DNA of 11,256 nucleotides, from the NCBI GenBank assembly GCA_903861445.1, contig CAIOUK010000088.1, forward strand, positions 1 through 11,256, given 5' to 3'. A program made the translations under genes and the position numbers. Of the stretch, positions 7,035-11,256 are shown one piece after another (positions within the stretch are counted from its first letter, which is position 1; every line of letters begins with the position of its first letter). Below the pieces are notes generated by a model, which saw only the letters and a program-made list of their open reading frames with translations, was not told where the DNA came from and made no database searches. This stretch comes from an uncultured Verrucomicrobia subdivision 3 bacterium. GTDB taxonomy: Bacteria; Verrucomicrobiota; Verrucomicrobiia; Limisphaerales; UBA11358.

Positions 7035-7637
7035 ATGAAACAAGCAATCGTCACGTTGGACATGGAAGGCGTGCTGACGCCGGAAATCTGGATCGCCGTC
7101 GCCGAGAAAACCGGCATTGCGGAACTCCGCCGCACCACGCGGGACGAACCGGATTATGACAAGCTGATGAATTACCGCATCGGCATTCTCAACCAGCACG
7201 GCATCAAGCTTTCGCAAATTCAAGAAGTCATTGGCACACTCAAGCCGCTGCCGGGTGGAAAAGAATTTCTCGACGAACTCCGCACGCTGGTTCAGGTCAT
7301 TATTTTGTCCGACACGTTTGAGCAATTCGCCTTGCCGCTCATTCACCAATTGAACTGGCCGACCTTGTTTTGCCATCGCCTCATCGTGGAAAACGACCGC
7401 ATCACCGGCTACCAATTGCGCCAGCCGAACCAGAAGCAGAAATCCGTCGCCGCGCTGAAGTCGCTGAACTATCACGTTATTTCCGCCGGCGATTCCTACA
7501 ACGACACCGCGATGCTCGGCGAAGCGAACATCGGCTTCCTCATCCACGCGCCGGAAAACGTGAAAAAGGAATTTCCGCAGTTCAAGTCCGTTGAGTCGCA
7601 CGCGGAACTGCTCAAACTCATCAAAGGAACGCTCTGA
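7035..7637 (+). CDS. thrH: ThrH-type HAD phosphatase (phosphoserine phosphatase / homoserine phosphotransferase)
   Basis: A 200-residue cytoplasmic HAD-superfamily enzyme with close resemblance along its whole length to Pseudomonas ThrH, which hydrolyses phosphoserine to serine and can transfer the phosphate to homoserine. HAD motif I is LDMEGVL (8-14) with nucleophile D9 and the Glu in place of the usual second Asp, as in ThrH. Motif II is ILSDTFEQF (90-98) with S92, the motif III lysine lies around K136-K142, and motif IV is AGDSYNDTAML (151-161). Other ThrH-like stretches are TPEIWIAVAEKTGI, IQEVIGTLKPL, GYQLRQ and HAPENVKKEFPQF. I chose the ATG at 7035 because it fits the family N-terminus; an in-frame TTG at 7017 adds six unconserved residues. 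The stop overlaps the ATG of the M50 gene (TGATG), implying translational coupling. It probably supplies serine synthesis. Confidence 0.92.
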   Translation: MKQAIVTLDMEGVLTPEIWIAVAEKTGIAELRRTTRDEPDYDKLMNYRIGILNQHGIKLSQIQEVIGTLKPLPGGKEFLDELRTLVQVIILSDTFEQFALPLIHQLNWPTLFCHRLIVENDRITGYQLRQPNQKQKSVAALKSLNYHVISAGDSYNDTAMLGEANIGFLIHAPENVKKEFPQFKSVESHAELLKLIKGTL

Positions 7638-8578
7638 TGCCCACGCGCAAAGGTTCGGTAAAATTGTTCCGGCTGCTGAGGATTGACGTTTATCTCCACT
7701 GGGCTTGGTTTGTGGCGTTCCTGTATTTCACCAGCCGGTCAAAGGCTTATTCCAATTACGGTTGGAGCGCGCTGGAAATCCTGTCGCTGTTCCTCATAGT
7801 GCTGATGCATGAATTCGGCCACGCACTCGCGGCCCGCTCCGTCGGCGGCACGGCGAATCTCATCGTGCTCTGGCCGCTGGGCGGCGTCGCGTATGTCAAG
7901 GCACCACAACGTCCGGGCGCACAGCTCTGGAGCATCGCCGCCGGACCGCTGGTGAATGTGATGTTGTTTCCCCTTTTGGTGGGCTTGGCCTATTTGGGCA
8001 AACACCTCGGCTGGCCGCAAAGCCATCACGACGCCTACCTGCTGATCCGAGGCATCGCCATCATCAACACCGTGCTACTCATCTTCAACCTGCTGCCGAT
8101 TTATCCCCTCGACGGCGGACAGATTCTGCGCTCGCTCCTATGGTTTCCGTTTGGCCGAGCCAACAGCCTGATGGCCGCAAGCGTCATCGGCATGATTGGT
8201 GTAGCTCTATTCTTGTTGCTTGCGGTTGGGGAATTTGTTGCCGCCGAAAATGCGAGCGAAAAGCACTCGGCCATCTGGCACGGAATTCTGGCGGTATTTA
8301 TTTTGTTTAGTTGCTGGGGCGGCTTGAAGCAATCACGAGCGCTCGCAAAGCTCGCCAAGATTCCGCGCAGGCTCGGCTTCGCGTGTCCGTCCTGCCATTC
8401 CGCACCGCCACTCGGCGCGCTCTGGCGCTGCGGGCAATGCGGTCAAGACTTCGACACGTTCCTGACTCAGGGAAGCTGTCCGCATTGCAACACTCAATTT
8501 AATCTCACGCAATGCCTCGACTGTGGAAACAGGTTTCCCATAACTGAATGGCTATCAGTGCCGCCCAGCAATGGTTAG
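7637..8578 (+). CDS. M50-family membrane metalloprotease with C-terminal double zinc ribbon
   Basis: A 313-residue site-2-protease-like membrane zinc peptidase. Several hydrophobic segments (roughly 19-32, 46-64, 96-120, 136-154, 180-202, 214-228) surround the active site: HEFGH at 58-62 gives the two zinc-binding histidines and the glutamate, and NLLPIYPLDGGQILR (151-165) gives the third ligand D159. GGVAYV and AAGPLVNV match the family too. The C-terminal tail (about 245-300) carries four CxxC pairs, C250/C253, C265/C268, C281/C284 and C293/C296, enough for two zinc ribbons. Many soluble-loop variants of this subgroup carry CBS domains instead. Such proteases cut membrane-bound regulators or signal remnants; the substrate here is unknown, and no anti-sigma factor is nearby. 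It is translationally coupled to thrH and is the last gene of the plus-strand run. Confidence 0.9.
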   Translation: MPTRKGSVKLFRLLRIDVYLHWAWFVAFLYFTSRSKAYSNYGWSALEILSLFLIVLMHEFGHALAARSVGGTANLIVLWPLGGVAYVKAPQRPGAQLWSIAAGPLVNVMLFPLLVGLAYLGKHLGWPQSHHDAYLLIRGIAIINTVLLIFNLLPIYPLDGGQILRSLLWFPFGRANSLMAASVIGMIGVALFLLLAVGEFVAAENASEKHSAIWHGILAVFILFSCWGGLKQSRALAKLAKIPRRLGFACPSCHSAPPLGALWRCGQCGQDFDTFLTQGSCPHCNTQFNLTQCLDCGNRFPITEWLSVPPSNG

Positions 8579-8618
8579 TTCAACACGGAATTCAGAAAGC
8601 ATGTGGAGTTTGACGCAA

Positions 8619-8951
8619 TCATTTCAAATGTAGCCAAGCTCTTTTATCGCCACCAATACTCAAAACACCACAAAGAATTGCTGGGGCAACCAAACTGTGG
8701 GCAGACCGTAGCAATTCAGCGCCGTTGAAAACATTCAGAACAAAAAACATGGTTGCAAGCACCGTAAAACCATAAAAGCCCCACTTTCGCCATTTATACA
8801 GCGCAAAGATAAAAATGGTGTTTATTGCGGCAAATATATTGAGCAAATAAACAGCGATGATGAGATTCAAAACGAAAGCAAATATTAACCACGCGCTAAA
8901 AGCCCAGTGCCGACCTAGAACTTGAGAGCTTTCCGATGTGGTTGGATTCAT
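8619..8951 (-). CDS. Small hypothetical membrane protein, AT-rich
   Basis: A 110-residue protein I do not recognise. It has about four hydrophobic segments (roughly 17-38, 39-51, 59-75 and 86-99), with a basic, aromatic turn LYKWRKWGFYGF at 51-62 that probably faces the cytoplasm. The short N-terminus is polar and the tail is GGDKRAWLHLK. I chose the ATG at 8949-8951, 20 nt after the gpsA stop; an in-frame TTG at 8975 would overlap gpsA. Its base composition differs sharply from its neighbours: bases 8821-8880 contain 20 G+C of 60, against 40 of 60 for 9301-9360 within gpsA. This may reflect the membrane-protein codon set, weak selection, or acquisition from elsewhere. It ends 40 nt from the convergent M50 gene. 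I see no clear terminator hairpin between them. Confidence 0.72.
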   Translation of the reverse strand: MNPTTSESSQVLGRHWAFSAWLIFAFVLNLIIAVYLLNIFAAINTIFIFALYKWRKWGFYGFTVLATMFFVLNVFNGAELLRSAHSLVAPAILCGVLSIGGDKRAWLHLK

Positions 8952-8971
8952 GGTAAAATGTATTTTGTAAA

Positions 8972-9949
8972 TCAATCCTCCGCCTTGAACGCCCGCGAAA
9001 TCAAATCGCGCACCGCCAATTTCGGATTTTTCCCCTCGTAAAGCATCGCGTAAACTTCGTCCACGATCGGCGTCGGCACGTTTTTTTCCTTGGCCAGGCG
9101 ATGCGCCGACTTTGCCGTCGGATAGCCTTCCGCCAGCTTGGGATTCGACGCGATGATTTGCTCAATCGTCTCGCCCTTACCGATGCGTTCGCCCAAATCA
9201 CGGTTGCGACTCTGCTTGGAAAAACACGTCAGCATCAAGTCACCCATGCCGCTCAAGCCATTGAACGTTTCCGGTTTCGCGCCGCACGCCACGCCGAGCC
9301 GACGCATCTCCGCCAGCGCGCGGGAAACCAAACCCGCCTTCGTGTTGTCGCCGTAGCCGAGGCCGTCGCCCACGCCCGCGCCCACTGCGATGACGTTCTT
9401 CAACGCTCCGCCATATTCCACGCCGAGGATGTCGGTATTGCGGTAGATCCGAAATTCGGGGCGATGAAAAAGCCCCTGAACAATCTTTGCCGTGCCGTCG
9501 CTCTCACACGCACAGACGACCGATGTCGGAATGCCCAACGCCACTTCGCGCGCGAAACTCGGACCCGACAGCGCGACGACGCGATCCGCCGGCGCCTGTT
9601 CACGCAAAATACGGCTCATCGTCTCGCCGGTTTCAAACTCAATGCCTTTGGTGACGCTGACAAAAATTCCGGGATGCCTTTTTAATTTTTCCGTCACTTC
9701 GCGGAACGCCTGCGATGGAATGGCCAGCACCACGCACTCCGCGCCGCCAGCCGCTTTGCTGAAATCCGGCTGCGTTTTCCAGTCCGTCGGCAATTTCACA
9801 CCGGCCAAATATTTCTCGTTCGCGCCGCGCTGAAGCGATGCGAGCAAGTCGGCGTCGCGATCCCACAACGTCACGGCATTGCCGTTTTCCTGCAGCGTTT
9901 TGGCGAGCGCCGTTCCCCACGCACCCGCGCCCAGCACGGTGATTCTCAT
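8972..9949 (-). CDS. gpsA: NAD(P)-dependent glycerol-3-phosphate dehydrogenase
   Basis: Reduces dihydroxyacetone phosphate to sn-glycerol 3-phosphate in the cytoplasm, supplying the backbone of phospholipids. Full length at 325 residues. The Rossmann dinucleotide motif VLGAGAWGTALA is at 5-16, then VLAIPSQAFREV (74-85), SVTKGIE (98-104), the GpsA signature SGPSFAREVALG (128-139), the catalytic-lysine segment YGGALKNVIAVGAG (179-192; K184), GDNTKAGLVSR (200-210) and GLSGMGDLMLTC (231-242). The ATG at 9947-9949 overlaps the plsY stop by four bases (ATGA), so the two are translationally coupled and supply and use the same metabolite. The start is fixed by the glycine-rich motif immediately after it. 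Confidence 0.97.
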   Translation of the reverse strand: MRITVLGAGAWGTALAKTLQENGNAVTLWDRDADLLASLQRGANEKYLAGVKLPTDWKTQPDFSKAAGGAECVVLAIPSQAFREVTEKLKRHPGIFVSVTKGIEFETGETMSRILREQAPADRVVALSGPSFAREVALGIPTSVVCACESDGTAKIVQGLFHRPEFRIYRNTDILGVEYGGALKNVIAVGAGVGDGLGYGDNTKAGLVSRALAEMRRLGVACGAKPETFNGLSGMGDLMLTCFSKQSRNRDLGERIGKGETIEQIIASNPKLAEGYPTAKSAHRLAKEKNVPTPIVDEVYAMLYEGKNPKLAVRDLISRAFKAED

Positions 9950-10581
9950 TTCGTTGCCTCCACTTTTTTGCCGAGCCGGTTTTCCGTCCCGGCCAGCAGC
10001 CGTTGGATGTTGGATTTATGTTTGTAAATCGCCAGCGCACCGAGCGAAAGCGTGACCATCCCCAAACACTCGTTATCGCACGTCCAGTAAACGGCAATGG
10101 GTAATGCGATTGCAGCGGCAATAGAGCCAAGCGAAACAAAACGTGTTGCCGCAACCATCAAAACAAAAACTATAAAAGCGACACCAACTGCCGTCGGCGC
10201 GAGCGCCAGATAAACGCCCGCCGTCGTCGCGATGCCCTTGCCACCTTTGAATTTTAGCCAGCAGGTGTAATTATGACCAAGCACAGCAAAAATGCCGGCG
10301 TATATTGGCAGATTCTCAAAGCTCCCAATCGGGTGACTGACAAAATGCAAGATTAGGAGCGGAAGCCATTTCGCGGCAGCGAATCCCTTCGCCGCATCCA
10401 GCAACAGCACGGCGATACCCGCCGGTTTGCCCAACACGCGCATGGCGTTCGTCGCGCCAATGTTGCCGCTGCCCACGTTACGAATATCTATTCCCTTCGC
10501 CTTCGCCACGAGAAAGCCGAACGGAATCGAGCCGAGCAGATACGCGCCGAGCGCCGTCAGGATGTAACTCAAAATTGGCAC
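9946..10581 (-). CDS. plsY: Glycerol-3-phosphate acyltransferase PlsY
   Basis: Inner-membrane enzyme that transfers an acyl group from acyl-phosphate to sn-glycerol 3-phosphate, giving lysophosphatidic acid, the first committed phospholipid step. It has five or so membrane helices and the conserved cytoplasmic blocks GSIPFGFLVAK (17-27), DIRNVGSGNIGATNAMRVLG (32-51) and the glycine-rich FKGGKGIATTAGV (111-123), numbered from the GTG I chose at 10579-10581 (211 residues, normal length). A longer reading from a TTG at 10629 would add a polar stretch translated from an arm of the adjacent inverted repeat; that extension is not expected in PlsY, so I reject it. A TTG at 10570-10572 is another possible start. 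It is first in a likely plsY-gpsA-small membrane protein unit, and an acyl-ACP:phosphate transacylase (PlsX) should exist elsewhere. Confidence 0.94.
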   Translation of the reverse strand: MPILSYILTALGAYLLGSIPFGFLVAKAKGIDIRNVGSGNIGATNAMRVLGKPAGIAVLLLDAAKGFAAAKWLPLLILHFVSHPIGSFENLPIYAGIFAVLGHNYTCWLKFKGGKGIATTAGVYLALAPTAVGVAFIVFVLMVAATRFVSLGSIAAAIALPIAVYWTCDNECLGMVTLSLGALAIYKHKSNIQRLLAGTENRLGKKVEATK

Positions 10582-10700
10582 GCGGTCAGTGTAGGAGACG
10601 ACGTGAGGAGTCTCAAATTTCTTTTTCAAGTTTAGAGACTCGTCACCTCGTCTCCTACATTTTCATTTTCCGTCAACTGATTCACTGGCAAACTCCGCGC
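10582..10700. promoter_or_regulatory. Divergent intergenic region upstream of plsY and the oxidoreductase gene
   Basis: This gap must provide promoters for plsY/gpsA leftward and the Gfo/Idh/MocA gene rightward. Most of it is taken up by the inverted repeat at 10591-10658. I could not place convincing -35/-10 boxes for either direction, and the ATG at 10701 has no clear Shine-Dalgarno sequence. Confidence 0.4.
10591..10658. repeat. Large imperfect inverted repeat (24-bp arms, 20-nt loop)
   Basis: Left arm 10591-10614 begins GTAGGAGACGA and ends GAGTCTC; right arm 10635-10658 is its reverse complement with mismatches at only two of 24 positions. The A/T-rich 20-nt centre can pair partly as well, so a transcript in either direction could fold into a long hairpin. 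No T-run follows the stem in the plsY direction, and it lies upstream of both flanking genes, so an intrinsic terminator is unlikely. It looks like a dispersed intergenic palindromic (REP-like) element. Confidence 0.9.
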
Positions 10701-11256
10701 ATGGCAAAGATCAAAGTCGCCGTTCTCGGCACCGGGTCGCTGGGTCAGCATCACGCCCGCATCTACTCCGAACTCCACGCCGCCGGCGCGGTGGAACTCA
10801 CCGGCATTTACGACGCGAACCCGGAAACCGCCCGCGCCATCGCCGCAAAACACAAGCTGCGCGCGTTCACGTCCGTCGCCGAAGCCGCTGCCGCCAGCGA
10901 CGCGCTGAACATCGCCACGCCCACGACGTCGCACTTTGAACTCGCCAAACAACTGCTCGCCGCTGGCAAACACGTCCTTGTCGAGAAGCCGATGACCGAC
11001 AATTCCGCCCAGGCCGCCGAGCTGTGCGAACTCGCCCAGAAAAAAAATCTCGTCCTCCAAGTCGGCCACGTCGAGCGGTTCAATCCAGTTTTTACATTCC
11101 TCCAGACCGTCGCCACCGAACCGAAGTTCATCGAATGCCACCGGCTTTCGCCCTTCCCTGCCCGCTCCACCGACATCGGCGTCGTCCTCGACTTGATGAT
11201 TCACGATCTCGACATCGTGCTCGCGTTCGTGAAATCGCCCGTGACCAGCGTGGACG
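10701..11256 (+). CDS. Gfo/Idh/MocA-family oxidoreductase, possible UDP-GlcNAc 3-dehydrogenase, cut by the right window edge
   Basis: The first 185 residues of an NAD(P)-dependent sugar oxidoreductase; the gene continues beyond the window. The N-terminal Rossmann fold shows VAVLGTGSLGQHHAR (6-20), an acidic residue after the second strand (IYDAN, D38), NIATPTTSH (70-78) and the family-defining EKP at 95-97 with its catalytic lysine. The second domain opens with VGHVERFNP (121-129), then HRLSPFPARSTDIGVVLDL (147-165) and MIHDLDIVL (166-174). The HVERFNP and RSTD...VVLDLMIHD combination recalls the GnnA-type UDP-N-acetylglucosamine 3-dehydrogenases that modify the lipid A sugar and lie near lpx genes. 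That assignment is inferred from memory of the family, and no lpx gene is in view. The ATG at 10701 immediately precedes the Rossmann motif, so the start is secure. Divergent from plsY. Confidence 0.88.
   Translation, partial: MAKIKVAVLGTGSLGQHHARIYSELHAAGAVELTGIYDANPETARAIAAKHKLRAFTSVAEAAAASDALNIATPTTSHFELAKQLLAAGKHVLVEKPMTDNSAQAAELCELAQKKNLVLQVGHVERFNPVFTFLQTVATEPKFIECHRLSPFPARSTDIGVVLDLMIHDLDIVLAFVKSPVTSVD

Noticed and set aside
8579..8618. Bidirectional terminator between the convergent M50 and small membrane protein genes
   Set aside because: No stem with a T-run could be found in these 40 bases.
10582..10629. Upstream TTG start for plsY adding 16 residues
   Set aside because: The extension is a translation of an inverted-repeat arm and is not expected in PlsY; the GTG at 10579-10581 fits family length.
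10591..10658. Intrinsic terminator reading of the palindrome
   Set aside because: It lies upstream of both flanking genes, and no downstream T-run is present in the plsY direction.
10632..11204. 190-residue minus-strand open frame at the right edge
   Set aside because: Lies opposite the Gfo/Idh/MocA gene; Gly/Arg/Val-rich and typical of a shadow frame.

Overview
The window reads as chromosomal sequence from a GC-rich, Gram-negative member of the PVC group, most likely a Verrucomicrobiota soil or freshwater type (Pedosphaera/Limisphaerales-like). This placement rests on the back-to-back DUF1800/DUF1501 pair, a TMTC-like GT-C/TPR membrane protein, a SASA-type esterase, a ThrH-type phosphatase, and start codons that generally lack a clear Shine-Dalgarno sequence. 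It is inference; no rRNA or ribosomal protein gene is present to prove it. No CRISPR array, transposase, phage gene or tRNA was seen.

Layout. Bases 1-3523 lie on the minus strand: DUF1800 protein, then Tat-exported DUF1501 protein (3 nt apart), then the N-terminal part of an aldose 1-epimerase (galM) that runs off the left edge. A short divergent intergenic region (3524-3622) holds a degenerate heptanucleotide repeat. Bases 3623-8578 on the plus strand form a tight five-gene run: HisJ-family histidinol phosphatase, GT-C/TPR membrane protein, secreted SGNH/SASA esterase, ThrH phosphatase, and an M50 membrane metalloprotease with a C-terminal double zinc ribbon. Gaps are 11, 7 and 64 nt, followed by a 1-nt stop/start overlap. 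Bases 8619-10581 on the minus strand are plsY, gpsA (4-nt ATGA overlap) and a small AT-rich membrane protein. A 24-bp-arm inverted repeat sits between plsY and a divergent Gfo/Idh/MocA oxidoreductase that leaves the right edge.

How the genes fit together. GpsA makes sn-glycerol 3-phosphate and PlsY acylates it, so this overlapping pair is the entry to phospholipid synthesis. The neighbouring oxidoreductase resembles UDP-GlcNAc 3-dehydrogenases of lipid A synthesis, which would extend an envelope-lipid theme. The plus-strand run mixes amino-acid phosphatases (HisJ, ThrH) with membrane and envelope functions (glycosyltransferase-like, esterase, intramembrane protease). Co-transcription is likely, but a common pathway is not obvious. 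DUF1800/DUF1501 is a very common but poorly understood export-linked pair in this phylum.

Most of the window is ordinary core or accessory chromosome. The points most worth a second look are two heptanucleotide repeats (one inside a coding sequence), the M50 protease with appended zinc ribbons, the galM 5' end with signal-peptide-like sequence but no usable start codon, and the large inverted repeat upstream of plsY.
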